This document shows positions 1-7,734 of a DNA stretch of 64,000 nucleotides, one piece after another. The stretch's first letter is position 1. Each line of letters begins with the position of its first letter. Position numbers and translations under genes: made by a program. The notes beneath the pieces were generated by a model. That model worked only from the letters and a program-made list of their open reading frames with translations. It was not told where the DNA came from and did no database searches. Origin of the DNA: Bdellovibrio svalbardensis (GTDB lineage: Bacteria > Bdellovibrionota > Bdellovibrionia > Bdellovibrionales > Bdellovibrionaceae); NCBI RefSeq assembly GCF_029531655.1, contig NZ_JANRMI010000006.1:1-64000 (forward strand), read 5' to 3'.

Positions 1-19
1 ATAACAGTTGGTATAAGAG

Positions 20-60
20 ATTAAGAGGCTGTTCTTTTGAGAGAAGAAAAATGGTGAAGG
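20..60. repeat. Partial copy of the tRNA-Arg 3' flank
   Basis: The 13-mer TAAGAGGCTGTTC and, 16 bases on, AAAATGGTGA recur in the same order and almost the same spacing at about 3298-3331, where they flank and enter the 3' end of tRNA-Arg. After that the similarity becomes loose, though TCGAAC recurs. No tRNA can be folded here because the T-arm spacing is wrong. It is either a decayed tRNA end or a shared sequence downstream of tRNA genes. Confidence 0.4.
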
Positions 61-88
61 CCGCGCCAATCTAGTCGAACCAAGCGTA

Positions 89-328
89 TTGAGTGTTTCT
101 AAGACTTATACGACGATTTGGAAGAAGGAAGCAATCGACCTTGCCGAGCTGGCGCAAAAAAGGTGGGTCGAGAAATGGACCATCGAAAAGATCGCTGCCC
201 ATATGGGTTGGGGGCGCACTGCTGTGGTTCGGTATTTGGGGAGGCTTAAGGCAAACCCCGATCTTATTTTGGATGGCCGGGTGCGGTCGCATGTGAAGTC
301 ACGGAAGTATCGAGTGATGGGTTCTTGA
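89..328 (+). CDS. Small helix-turn-helix protein
   Basis: A 79-residue basic protein whose middle (about residues 30-55, with IAAHMGWGRTAVVRYL) looks like a helix-turn-helix of the recombinase or transcription-factor kind, so DNA binding is inferred. The only usable start is a TTG at 89 with no good ribosome site. The frame is open upstream to base 41 without an ATG. It could be a short regulator or the leftover DNA-binding end of a resolvase-type recombinase, which would fit its place beside a tRNA-flank fragment. No catalytic domain is present. Function is unproven. Confidence 0.45.
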   Translation: MSVSKTYTTIWKKEAIDLAELAQKRWVEKWTIEKIAAHMGWGRTAVVRYLGRLKANPDLILDGRVRSHVKSRKYRVMGS

Positions 329-372
329 TGTTTGACTAAAAGGCGTTGATTTATAGTTAGATGAAGAAAGAT

Positions 373-445
373 CCCTGTCCTGCGAATTTGGTTATCGCGG
401 GAACAGGGGAACTATTTTGATGCCGAGATGCTGTGTGATCTCGGC
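373..445. other. Two adjacent hairpins in an intergenic gap
   Basis: Bases 373-408 form an imperfect stem (CCCTGT... pairing with ...ACAGGG). Bases 422-445 form a perfect 8-bp stem, GCCGAGAT with ATCTCGGC around an 8-nt loop. They lie between the HTH gene and the converging acetyltransferase gene. Neither has a clear T-run, so they are poor intrinsic terminators on sequence alone. They may still end transcription from both sides. Confidence 0.35.
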
Positions 446-471
446 TGCAGAAGGATTAGAAACTAGTGATT

Positions 472-915
472 TTAAGCAGACAAAAGACTCATTAAAAAAT
501 GTGTTTCGGTTTCACCATCAATTTCAAAGCCCAAGGATTCATATAAACATTTTGCCCGAGTATTAACCTTGAAGACCCCAAGCTTTATCGCAACACCCTT
601 AGCACCATATTTTGCAATAAGATCCTTGATGATTGAGGATCCTAGTTTACGGCCTTGAAACTCTGGAAGGATCAAAATATTAACAATAAAAAGAGTGCCA
701 TTTTCCTCATTAAGTTGCAGATAGCCGACTGATTGATTAAAAGCTCGAAGAACTTGAATCTGTCCTGATTCAAAATCTTCCTTAAAAAAACCATCCTGCC
801 TTGTCTCTTCCCAACCCCATATTTTTTCGACATGCGGTCTTAAAGTAATGTGATGTACATTCCTCAGAAATTCATAGTCAGTGAAGTTTGGATTAACGAT
901 TTCATATAAAGGCAT
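472..915 (-). CDS. GNAT family N-acetyltransferase
   Basis: A 147-residue single-domain protein of the GCN5-related fold, which moves an acetyl group from acetyl-CoA to an amine. The acetyl-CoA-binding motif A is visible as LPEFQGRKLGSSII at about residues 83-96. The late motif NTRAKCLYESLGFEI, typical of the last helix and strand, is at about 118-132. Length fits the family. The substrate cannot be told from sequence. It stands alone on the minus strand. Confidence 0.85.
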   Translation of the reverse strand: MPLYEIVNPNFTDYEFLRNVHHITLRPHVEKIWGWEETRQDGFFKEDFESGQIQVLRAFNQSVGYLQLNEENGTLFIVNILILPEFQGRKLGSSIIKDLIAKYGAKGVAIKLGVFKVNTRAKCLYESLGFEIDGETETHFLMSLLSA

Positions 916-1014
916 AATTTATATTTATCCATAAGACGGAGGGTGGTCATCAAAGAAATGAATCCCGGCAGGGCATCATTATCGCGAAGCTTGTAATGTT
1001 GGACGCTGGAACGT

Positions 1015-1058
1015 GGGGACGGGATTTGGAATTTGGTATAAGAGTTAGTACTGTCCCC
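1015..1058. repeat. REP-like hairpin with GGGGAC/GTCCCC ends
   Basis: A 44-nt stretch begins with GGGGAC and ends with its complement GTCCCC, with an AT-rich interior. Its interior TTGGTATAAGAG also occurs at 8-19. GGGGAC-ended hairpins of this type are known as extragenic repeats mobilised by REP-associated tyrosine transposases in other bacteria. No such transposase is in this window. The rest of 916-1150 holds no supported gene. Confidence 0.35.
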
Positions 1059-1150
1059 GCCGCGATGGTCATGAAGACGGGCTTTCTGGGGTGTGTCCTA
1101 GGGGTCGGTTGTTTGGGGTGGTTCCAGTCTCCCAAGATGGGGATGGAAAT

Positions 1151-1176
1151 AAAGCCCGTTCAAATGAACGAGCTTT
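1151..1176 (-). terminator. Intrinsic terminator of the exported-protein gene
   Basis: Read on the minus strand, an 11-bp stem (AAAGCTCGTTC with GAACGGGCTTT, one G-T wobble) closes a 4-nt loop and is followed by TATTT-type sequence. It lies 31 bases after the stop of the gene ending at 1208. Confidence 0.6.
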
Positions 1177-1207
1177 ATTGAGCAGTTAACACCCAGAGAC
1201 TAGTGTT

Positions 1208-2221
1208 TTAATTCAGTTTAATAAAAAAGTAACAATTGGCAATCACTTGCCCGGCCTTATAAGATCCTTGGTCTTTTGTTGCTTGCCCTTGAAGCATTAT
1301 ATAGTTTTGAAACTTGCGAATGCGAAGTAATAAACTCGAATCATTGGTTGCAGTCCAAGCTCCCATGCGTTTCGTTGCGATCATGTTATTTTGTTGGAGT
1401 TGCGTGTACCATCCACTATCTCTATGCAAGCCGGAAAGATCAAGGCCGTCAAATAACTCCGGGTTAACCAGTCCGCTCACTGACGTACTGTTTATAGTAT
1501 GAAAGACTCCAACATTGAAGTGATTGGGCTGCTCAAAAATAGGTCCCTCAACATTGAGCGGAAAAGAAGTGGCTCCAAAAAGGCTCCCTACAGGAGTATC
1601 TGGTTTATCAGAAGTATAGCACCGACCTGAAAACCACCCTTGCACTTCTTTAGCCGATGGAATTGAGCCCTTTGCGAAGTTAGAGTTCAGAAGGTCAAAT
1701 TTGCTTGCAGCTGAATTGGAAGCGGGGCGAATGGATAGTTTTTTAACGATAGTATCTTCCAGATATTCAGAGATTTGATTGGAGATTTCGTAATTTGAAA
1801 CTTCAGCAGAATTCTTTTCAAAACCAGCAAGCCCCGCATATTCGTGATGAACCAAAACATATTGATCCGCTTCTGATGTATTCATAAATCTATTAATATT
1901 GCAGCTGATGACAGCAACGCCATCAGAAGTCACATAGTTCTTGCAAGTCTTCTCAGCCGCTCCTACAAATACTTTATCTTCTGTACAACTAATTTTCCCG
2001 TATTTCATTTGGGTCAACATGTCTGAATTGTATTTATCGAGAGAAAGTTCTTTGCGCAAAATAAGATTTTTTGAGCCGCCGCTCAGAACCCATGAGTTGA
2101 TATCATCGCGAACAGTGTAAAAGCGATTCTCACATATATCACCACCGTTGCCAACAATACGTGGGCCTGCAAAGCTCTGACTACTGATCGCCAGTAACAG
2201 AATGAAAATAAGTTGTTTCAC
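1208..2221 (-). CDS. Exported protein with HHEYAGLAG motif, partner of TIGR02147
   Basis: A 337-residue protein with an N-terminal signal peptide (KQLIFILLLAISSQSFA, cut before GPRIV). The start chosen is GTG at 2221, one base after the TIGR02147 stop and preceded by GGGAG. A longer frame exists, but it would read back into the upstream gene and bury the signal peptide. The middle carries VHHEYAGLAGFE followed by a stretch ending in SNQISEYLED. The same kind of HEYxGL(x)G...S(x)I motif is seen in exported proteins of Bdellovibrio relatives; its function is unknown. It resembles part of a zinc HExxH site but lacks the second His, so I do not call it a protease. Confidence 0.75.
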   Translation of the reverse strand: MKQLIFILLLAISSQSFAGPRIVGNGGDICENRFYTVRDDINSWVLSGGSKNLILRKELSLDKYNSDMLTQMKYGKISCTEDKVFVGAAEKTCKNYVTSDGVAVISCNINRFMNTSEADQYVLVHHEYAGLAGFEKNSAEVSNYEISNQISEYLEDTIVKKLSIRPASNSAASKFDLLNSNFAKGSIPSAKEVQGWFSGRCYTSDKPDTPVGSLFGATSFPLNVEGPIFEQPNHFNVGVFHTINSTSVSGLVNPELFDGLDLSGLHRDSGWYTQLQQNNMIATKRMGAWTATNDSSLLLRIRKFQNYIMLQGQATKDQGSYKAGQVIANCYFFIKLN

Positions 2222-2222
2222 G

Positions 2223-3038
2223 TTAATCTCCCTTTTTATCCAGTCTGAAAAACTGAATTGATAATTGATAAATTGAATTTTTATTATTGCTATCCTGAGG
2301 GTAAAACTGTCTGGCAAAGTCTTGCTGAAATTTGCGCAGAACTTTTTGGGCTTCCTCCGCGCGATCAGCCTCAAAGGCCAAGGTCATATTCAAGAAATCA
2401 CGCTGCTGCACGGGTTGCTCTTGCAGCGCTTTGCTTGCGACAGTCATAACTTGGCGGTGGTAATTTTTAATTGCTTCTGAAGGCACATCAAAAAGCGTCG
2501 AAGACTCTGCATGAGTGGCGATATATGCGCCGTCTTCAAGATGTAAATGTCCCTTATCAACAAGAAGCTTAAGCGCGCTACTTACTAGCCGCAGAGGCAA
2601 TTGCAACTTCTTGGCAAACCACTCTTCGGTATGTTGGCACTCAGGAAGTTCCGTGAGTTCCAAAAGTGCAAGATAGTACCACTCCGAAAGGGGTTGGAAG
2701 TCATCATTACTCATGCGTTGTAACGAGCTCTTTCCTGCTTTGAACTTTTTAAGCTCTTCGCGAGCTGCGGCTCTATCTTTATCGCTGCGAGCATGCGCTG
2801 CCCGCACGCTGAGCTGAAACAATTTACTTTCAACGGAAGAAAGTCCCATGTCATAGCAAAGGCTCTGGGCCTTTTCGATCGACATGCCCTTCTTGCCATT
2901 TAATACCTCGGACAGCCATGAAGACGTGATCGAAAGATCGCGAGCAAAAGACCTCAAAGAATAGTGGGGATTCTTTTTGATCCTTCGTCCCAGCTCGGAA
3001 TTCAGATAGTTGATGTGATAACTTTGCTTTGTTTCCAT
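2223..3038 (-). CDS. TIGR02147 family regulator
   Basis: A 271-residue protein of the TIGR02147 family, found mainly in Bdellovibrio and Fibrobacter. The N-terminus (about residues 15-70) is a Cro/C1-like helix-turn-helix with the recognisable RSFARDLSITSSWLSEVLNGKKGMS. The rest is the family's conserved alpha-helical region, including a winged-helix-like part near residues 125-170. It is a presumed transcription factor. Its stop is one base from the GTG of the exported protein downstream, so the two are translationally coupled and probably work together. Confidence 0.85.
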   Translation of the reverse strand: METKQSYHINYLNSELGRRIKKNPHYSLRSFARDLSITSSWLSEVLNGKKGMSIEKAQSLCYDMGLSSVESKLFQLSVRAAHARSDKDRAAAREELKKFKAGKSSLQRMSNDDFQPLSEWYYLALLELTELPECQHTEEWFAKKLQLPLRLVSSALKLLVDKGHLHLEDGAYIATHAESSTLFDVPSEAIKNYHRQVMTVASKALQEQPVQQRDFLNMTLAFEADRAEEAQKVLRKFQQDFARQFYPQDSNNKNSIYQLSIQFFRLDKKGD

Positions 3039-3326
3039 GCACGTGGATCTATCCCAGGGATTTTCTCAAAGCAAGAGGCATGGCGATCATTGTGCTCGCT
3101 GAACTAGGTAGGGCGAGCATACTCCAAATAGAGTAGAGATAAGCTGACTACGATCATTGAGATCATATACGGGCTTTAAAAGAGTCAGGGTTCCGGAATT
3201 TTGTAAGGTTGGGAGAGACCTTGGAAAGCTGGCAAGAACTAGCAGAATGCAACGCAACACCGGCGCCGCAAGTAACAAGAATTAGTTTCGAAAAATAAGA
3301 GGCTGTTCGCTCGGGGGGGAATAAAA

Positions 3327-3403
3327 TGGTGATCGCGGCACGACTCGAACGTGCGACCTATTGCTTAGAAGGCAATTGCTCTATCCAGCTGAGCTACGCG
3401 ACC
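3327..3403 (-). tRNA. tRNA-Arg (anticodon UCU)
   Basis: A 77-nt cloverleaf with a 7-bp acceptor stem (GGTCGCG with CGCGATC), a D-arm GCTC/GAGC, an anticodon stem ATTGC/GCAAT with loop CTTCTAA giving anticodon TCT, and a T-arm CGTGC/GCACG around TTCGAGT. CCA is encoded at the 3' end. It reads AGA and AGG arginine codons. Confidence 0.97.
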
Positions 3404-3413
3404 ACTGCGGAAT

Positions 3414-3442
3414 AATATCGCTGAAGGGGCACAAACTAGCAA
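3414..3442 (-). promoter_or_regulatory. Likely sigma-70 promoter of tRNA-Arg
   Basis: Upstream of the tRNA on the minus strand lies TTGCTA, a 17-base spacer, then GATATT. Each matches the consensus hexamer at four of six positions. The -10 element ends ten bases before the first tRNA base, the expected distance. Confidence 0.5.
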
Positions 3443-3526
3443 ATCTATTCCTAAAATCCAAGACCGCGGCCGTACTTTTTAAATATTAATGCAATGTGTT
3501 GATTGAGCTCTGGAGGGGGAGGCGCT

Positions 3527-3952
3527 ATGCTTTCAGTTCGTTCCAAAGGAGCAGCCATGAAGAAAGCCCGCAAAACACTCGCATTAATCGCTCATGACGG
3601 CAAAAAAGCCGAAATGATTGCCTTCATCAAAGACAACTTAGAGTTCTTCAAGGGCTTCGATCTGGTGGCAACGGCAACGACCGGGAAACATGTGCAGATG
3701 ACCGGTCTGAAGGTGAAGCGCTATCTTTCTGGCCCGATCGGTGGCGACGCTCAGATCGCAGCTCTGGTGGCGACAGGGAAATGCCAAGCGGTGATCTTTA
3801 TGCGCGATCCATTGGGGATGCATCCTCATGATCCTGATATCTCGTCCTTGCTAAGAATTTGTGATGTGCATGATGTGCCGCTCGCGACCAATCCATCCAC
3901 GGCACAATTGATTGTGAAAGGCCTTGCGAAGAATCTTTTGCAGAAGCTTTAA
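3527..3952 (+). CDS. mgsA: Methylglyoxal synthase
   Basis: Converts dihydroxyacetone phosphate to methylglyoxal and phosphate, a bypass of lower glycolysis that relieves sugar-phosphate stress. The family core is clear: LALIAHDGKK, TTGKH, the phosphate-binding SGPIGGD, the RDPLGMHPHDPD block with the catalytic Asp, and ATNPSTA. Two ATG starts have good ribosome sites: 3527 (after GGAGGGGGAGG, 141 residues, used here) and 3557 (after AAAGGAG, 131 residues). The E. coli enzyme has 152 residues. The stop overlaps that of the converging gene. Confidence 0.93.
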   Translation: MLSVRSKGAAMKKARKTLALIAHDGKKAEMIAFIKDNLEFFKGFDLVATATTGKHVQMTGLKVKRYLSGPIGGDAQIAALVATGKCQAVIFMRDPLGMHPHDPDISSLLRICDVHDVPLATNPSTAQLIVKGLAKNLLQKL

Positions 3953-4236
3953 GGGGAGTGTTCGAAAACTTTCACGGATCGTTCCTGCAAATGCGGCACG
4001 ATCTTTTGAATCACGAGTTCCTGAAAATGCCGGGTCATGCGATGAGCCTCCACAGCTTCGGCATTCTTGTATTCTTCATAGATTAAAATATTTTGCGGAT
4101 GATGAGGGTCTTGGTAATAGTCATAGGTCAAGCAGCCAGGTTCAGCGCGTGAGGCCTTTTGCAAATCATTAAGAAACGTGAGAGTCGATGTTAAGGATTC
4201 CGCCTGCACAGTCCATCTTGCGACAATGACCACCAT
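3949..4236 (-). CDS. Antibiotic biosynthesis monooxygenase (ABM) domain protein
   Basis: A 95-residue one-domain protein of the dimeric alpha/beta ABM fold (YgiN-like). Visible family features are MVVIVARWTV at the start, SRAEPGCLTYDYYQDPHHP near the middle and FIYEEY-type strand ILIYEEYKNAEAVEAH. Such proteins act as small quinol monooxygenases or haem-degrading enzymes; the substrate is not predictable here. The start at 4236 is chosen because GGGAG lies 5 bases before it; a longer frame would overlap the YihY gene. It begins 14 bases after the YihY stop, so the two are one operon. Confidence 0.85.
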   Translation of the reverse strand: MVVIVARWTVQAESLTSTLTFLNDLQKASRAEPGCLTYDYYQDPHHPQNILIYEEYKNAEAVEAHRMTRHFQELVIQKIVPHLQERSVKVFEHSP

Positions 4237-4249
4237 AGAGACTCCCGTC

Positions 4250-5065
4250 TTAAGCGATATGACGTTTTTGAATTCCCGCGCATAAAGCAACGCCTGCAAG
4301 AATCACATACCAAAGCACCAACAGCCACAACAACAAGATCGGCAAAGCTGCAAAAGATCCATAGATCTTATTGTAGTTGAACACTTCAACGGTGAGGTAA
4401 GCAAAACCTTTGTGAACTGCATAAATACTGACTGAGGCGATGAGCGCACTGATCAGAGCTGCTTTGGTGTGAACTTTCAAGTCGGGGACCAGTTTGTAAA
4501 TCAAAAACAAAGAGCCGACTAAAACCAAACTGTTGGAAACTCCAACCGGCAGAATTCTGCGCGCGAATTGAAATTGCTCTAAAGAAATAAAACCGACGTA
4601 GATGGCCAGGGCGACGGGGATCAAAAGAATCAAAACCCATTGATAGATCAAACGCTTGTAGAACGGGCGGGTGCGGGGGTGTGCCCACACACGATTGATG
4701 CCCACTTCCATGTCATGCATCAGCTTTAAGGAGGCAATGAAAAGAAAGATGGCTCCGGTGGTCCCTAGTTTTCCCGCATTGATGTTTTTGATAAAAATAC
4801 GAATGAATTTTGTGACATCGCTGCCAGCTGCCTCACGCAAATAGATCAGCAGGAAACCTTCGACTTTTGGATAGAGGGCTTCAAGGCCACCAATGGACTG
4901 GAAAGTCGCAAGTACGACGGCTAAGAAGGGGACCATGCCCAAGATCGTAGAAAAAGACAAAGACGCCGCGACAAGTTGCAATTCACCATCGCGCATTTGT
5001 TGGGCGGTGTTTTTAAGCACCTGCCAGAGTTTGGATCCTAAATCTTTTCTAAAAAGGGCATTCAT
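4250..5065 (-). CDS. YihY/BrkB family inner-membrane protein
   Basis: A 271-residue integral membrane protein of the YihY (UPF0761, formerly RNase BN-like) family. About six hydrophobic helices are visible, the first around residues 33-60 (AASLSFSTILGMVPFLAVVLA), which is the family's best-conserved stretch. The C-terminal YNKIYGSFAALPILLLWLL block is also typical. Its biochemical role is not known; the older nuclease annotation came from a different E. coli gene. It is followed by the ABM gene. Confidence 0.9.
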   Translation of the reverse strand: MNALFRKDLGSKLWQVLKNTAQQMRDGELQLVAASLSFSTILGMVPFLAVVLATFQSIGGLEALYPKVEGFLLIYLREAAGSDVTKFIRIFIKNINAGKLGTTGAIFLFIASLKLMHDMEVGINRVWAHPRTRPFYKRLIYQWVLILLIPVALAIYVGFISLEQFQFARRILPVGVSNSLVLVGSLFLIYKLVPDLKVHTKAALISALIASVSIYAVHKGFAYLTVEVFNYNKIYGSFAALPILLLWLLVLWYVILAGVALCAGIQKRHIA

Positions 5066-5094
5066 GCTTCGAAACTAGCATGAATGCTTCAAGG

Positions 5095-5991
5095 TTACAG
5101 CCAGAATCTCTTTTGAACGGCGAAATCATGACCGCTTCTTTCGATCAAAGCAGCGTCGCAGTAAGGATCATGCTCGAAGAAGAGGTACCAGTGCCCATCA
5201 GCTGCCTGGCCAAGATACTTCTGTTTTTCTTCCATCAAAACCACCGGCTGCAAGTCGTAACCCATCAGCCAAGGGATTTTCACGTGAGTCGAAGTTGGAA
5301 CGACGTCACCACAGTAAAGCAAAGTCGTCGTACCATCGGAAACTTTGATCATCATCTGCTGATTCGTATGACCATCCGAGGTGAAGGCAGAAAGTCCTGG
5401 CAGGAAGTTCTCCTGATTGCCTTCCAGCAAATTCAAAACGCCGGCGTCCAGCAAAGGTTGGAAGTTCGCAGGATAATAGCTTGCCCGCTCCCGTAAATTA
5501 GGATGGCTGGCCGTTTCCAGATTTCCTTTTTGTGCCCAATACTTGGCATTTGGGAAAGTCGGCACCAACTTGCCGTCGCGCTCTGTGGTTCCACCGCCGG
5601 CATGGTCAAAGTGGAAGTGAGTCAACACCACATGATGGATATCTTCGGGGTTTAAGCCGTGCGCTTTTAAAGACTTCAGAAGGGATGGGCCGTTGTCGTC
5701 GATGTTGTACATCTCTTTAAATTTCGGCCCTAGTTTTTCGCCGTACTTGGCGACAAAGTCACCGCCGTTGCCGGTGTCGATGAGGATGTTGTTGCCTGGT
5801 GATTTAAGAAGCAAAGCGCGGGCTTCCATCTTGATGCGGTTTTTTTCGTCGGCGGGATTTGATTTTTCCCACAAAATTTTTGGGACCGTACCAAACATCG
5901 CACCGCCGTCCAGACCAAATATTCCCGTGGGAATCGGGCAGAGTTCGTAGGTGCCAATGTTGAGATGTTTGCTTTCATTATTGGATGTCAT
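5095..5991 (-). CDS. Metallo-beta-lactamase-fold hydrolase
   Basis: A 298-residue hydrolase of the MBL superfamily. The zinc motif is H125-F-H127-F-D129-H130 within VLTHFHFDHAGG; further ligands appear as SDGHTNQQ and LLYCGDVVPT, and the late His in FFEHDP. The general shape resembles N-acyl-homoserine lactonase and glyoxalase-II-like enzymes, but the substrate is not fixed by these motifs. No signal peptide, so cytoplasmic. A strong GGAGGAG lies before the ATG at 5991. Confidence 0.88.
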   Translation of the reverse strand: MTSNNESKHLNIGTYELCPIPTGIFGLDGGAMFGTVPKILWEKSNPADEKNRIKMEARALLLKSPGNNILIDTGNGGDFVAKYGEKLGPKFKEMYNIDDNGPSLLKSLKAHGLNPEDIHHVVLTHFHFDHAGGGTTERDGKLVPTFPNAKYWAQKGNLETASHPNLRERASYYPANFQPLLDAGVLNLLEGNQENFLPGLSAFTSDGHTNQQMMIKVSDGTTTLLYCGDVVPTSTHVKIPWLMGYDLQPVVLMEEKQKYLGQAADGHWYLFFEHDPYCDAALIERSGHDFAVQKRFWL

Positions 5992-6019
5992 TGCGAGTCT
6001 CCTCCGAGGCAGCGTTCGT

Positions 6020-6802
6020 TTATTCCACTTTTTCTAGAGTCGTAGGCTCTGTTTTTTCTGGAGCCGCAGTCTCTTCTGTAACAGGGAAGGCATCTGGATT
6101 GATAGTTAGAACCCAGCTCTTATAGGCAGTATAAACCTGTTGAATCGGAGCCGGGGGATGTACCGGACCAACGTGCAATACGAGTTTGCCCGGTTTGGCA
6201 AAAAACTGCCCCTTCGGCCAAAGATCCAAATTGCCTTCAAGATATGTGAACAAAATCGGTGTTTGAGTTTTCTCTGAGAAAATAGAGATCCCGCGTTTGA
6301 ACTCTTGAACTTTGCCCGTCTGCGAACGAGTGCCCTCAGGGAAAATGATCAACCACATGCGGGGCTGTTCTGTCAGAAGCTTCAAGATCAAGTTCACGGC
6401 CTCACCCTTGCGATCTTTACGATCGATCGGAATGGCGCCCAAGCAATGCTGAGAGAAGAATGTGAACAATGGATTTGAGAAGAAATAATCCTTGGCTGCC
6501 GCGATATAAACGCTCAACCAATAGCGACGTGGAATCGCTGCTGCAATTGAAGTCGCATCCAAATGGCTCGCGTGATTGCTGATAATGATCAACTTCGGTT
6601 GTGTCTTGTAAAGCTCCTTGAAGGGAGTCCCTTTGACTTGCAGGCGGATATAATATTTGAAAGCGATGTTTTTAAGAAAGATCGACCATAAAAAACGCAT
6701 GCATACGCTGAACAAATCGATATGACGAGTGAACAGCGGCAAATGTTTCAGATAAGTCGGCAGTTTGGTCCACTGCTCGTTTTCGTAATCCCAATCTCTC
6801 AT
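6020..6802 (-). CDS. 1-acyl-glycerol-3-phosphate acyltransferase (PlsC family)
   Basis: A 260-residue PlsC-type acyltransferase that would acylate lysophosphatidic acid in membrane lipid synthesis. The HX4D catalytic motif is H77-ASHL-D82 (SNHASHLDATS), and the glycerol-phosphate-binding motif is FPEGTRSQTG near residue 155. A hydrophobic N-terminal segment around 30-50 should bind the membrane. It overlaps the upstream CdsA-like gene by 4 bases (ATGA-type junction), so it is co-translated with the enzyme that would use its product, phosphatidic acid. Confidence 0.9.
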   Translation of the reverse strand: MRDWDYENEQWTKLPTYLKHLPLFTRHIDLFSVCMRFLWSIFLKNIAFKYYIRLQVKGTPFKELYKTQPKLIIISNHASHLDATSIAAAIPRRYWLSVYIAAAKDYFFSNPLFTFFSQHCLGAIPIDRKDRKGEAVNLILKLLTEQPRMWLIIFPEGTRSQTGKVQEFKRGISIFSEKTQTPILFTYLEGNLDLWPKGQFFAKPGKLVLHVGPVHPPAPIQQVYTAYKSWVLTINPDAFPVTEETAAPEKTEPTTLEKVE

Positions 6803-7734
6803 AGAATCGCCGTCATCAAGTAATAATAAATTGGAGCGACAAAGATCAAGCGGTCAATGCGATGTAAGAAGTCGCCACGGCCGATGATGAAAGGTCCCAC
6901 AGTTTTCATACCGGCATCTCGGCGCACGACAGTCATCACGAGATCGCCAACGAAGCCACCAAGACTTGCGACAAGTCCCGCAGACAACCAGTATTTCTCG
7001 GAAGCATCTGGCAACAAGAAGCGCATACAGCCCGCAAGGAACAACGTCAGAGCAATTGAAAAGGCGGTACTGCCCACGGAACGACGGGGATTGATGCCTG
7101 GGAATAATTTCCAGCCACCGATATAACGTCCCACGGCCAAGTTGGTGTTGTCACAGAACTCTGTCAAAATGATCAAGTACATCACTTGGAACACGCCGTT
7201 TGGGAATTTCAAGATCAAACCCAAGTGCATGAAGGACCAGCCCAAAAAGATAAAGGCCAGCAAGGTCAAAGACATATACTGGATCATGCGCTTATAGGAG
7301 TTTCTAACCAGCGGCACCAGACAGCTAAAGCCCAAGACGATCATTGGCATCGCATTGTAAATATCCAAACGATTGAAGTAACAAGCGGCGGTGAGACCGA
7401 TGATGCCCAAATAACAAATCATCACGAAGTTGCTACGATGGAACATCCCCATGATTTGGAAGAAGACTTTTGCGCCGAAGATCGCGATACAAGCCAGCAT
7501 CACCAACGGCCAAGGCTCTGGAAGGCCCATGATCACAAACATCAAAGGTGCGGCAAATAGCCAGCTTTTTATGCTCGCCCAGGATTGCACGAAGTAATAG
7601 TTCTTGTTTCTAAAGAAGAATGTGATCGCACCTGAAACGAAGATGATGGAAAGAACAATAAAAACTGTTTGACGGTAAATATGACTGTCCCAAGCGGTGG
7701 GCATTTGCAAAGAGATCGGGAAGTTAAAATTCAT
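6799..7734 (-). CDS. CdsA-like phosphatidate cytidylyltransferase
   Basis: A 311-residue polytopic membrane protein. The C-terminal GGFVGDLVMTVVRRDAGMK and GRGDFLHRIDRLIF match the CDP-diglyceride synthetase signature, including the final H-x-x-DR block. The middle Lys/Arg-Asp pair is RRDAG. It would make CDP-diacylglycerol from phosphatidate and CTP. Between a PlsC gene and a sigma-54 activator, it forms a phospholipid operon. Its start overlaps the end of the activator gene. Confidence 0.85.
   Translation of the reverse strand: MNFNFPISLQMPTAWDSHIYRQTVFIVLSIIFVSGAITFFFRNKNYYFVQSWASIKSWLFAAPLMFVIMGLPEPWPLVMLACIAIFGAKVFFQIMGMFHRSNFVMICYLGIIGLTAACYFNRLDIYNAMPMIVLGFSCLVPLVRNSYKRMIQYMSLTLLAFIFLGWSFMHLGLILKFPNGVFQVMYLIILTEFCDNTNLAVGRYIGGWKLFPGINPRRSVGSTAFSIALTLFLAGCMRFLLPDASEKYWLSAGLVASLGGFVGDLVMTVVRRDAGMKTVGPFIIGRGDFLHRIDRLIFVAPIYYYLMTAIL

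Noticed and set aside
20-97. A second tRNA gene at the window start
   Set aside because: Only the flank and a few 3'-end bases match; the T-arm and acceptor cannot pair.
950-1181. Short frames on both strands
   Set aside because: No ribosome site or protein-like composition; the plus frame crosses the terminator and the REP-like hairpin.
1208-2221. HExxH zinc protease in the exported HEYAGL protein
   Set aside because: HHEYA lacks the second His of HExxH at the right spacing, so protease activity is not supported.
3087-3278. A minus-strand 63-residue frame before the tRNA
   Set aside because: No ribosome site, no family features. I see nothing supportable between 3039 and 3326.
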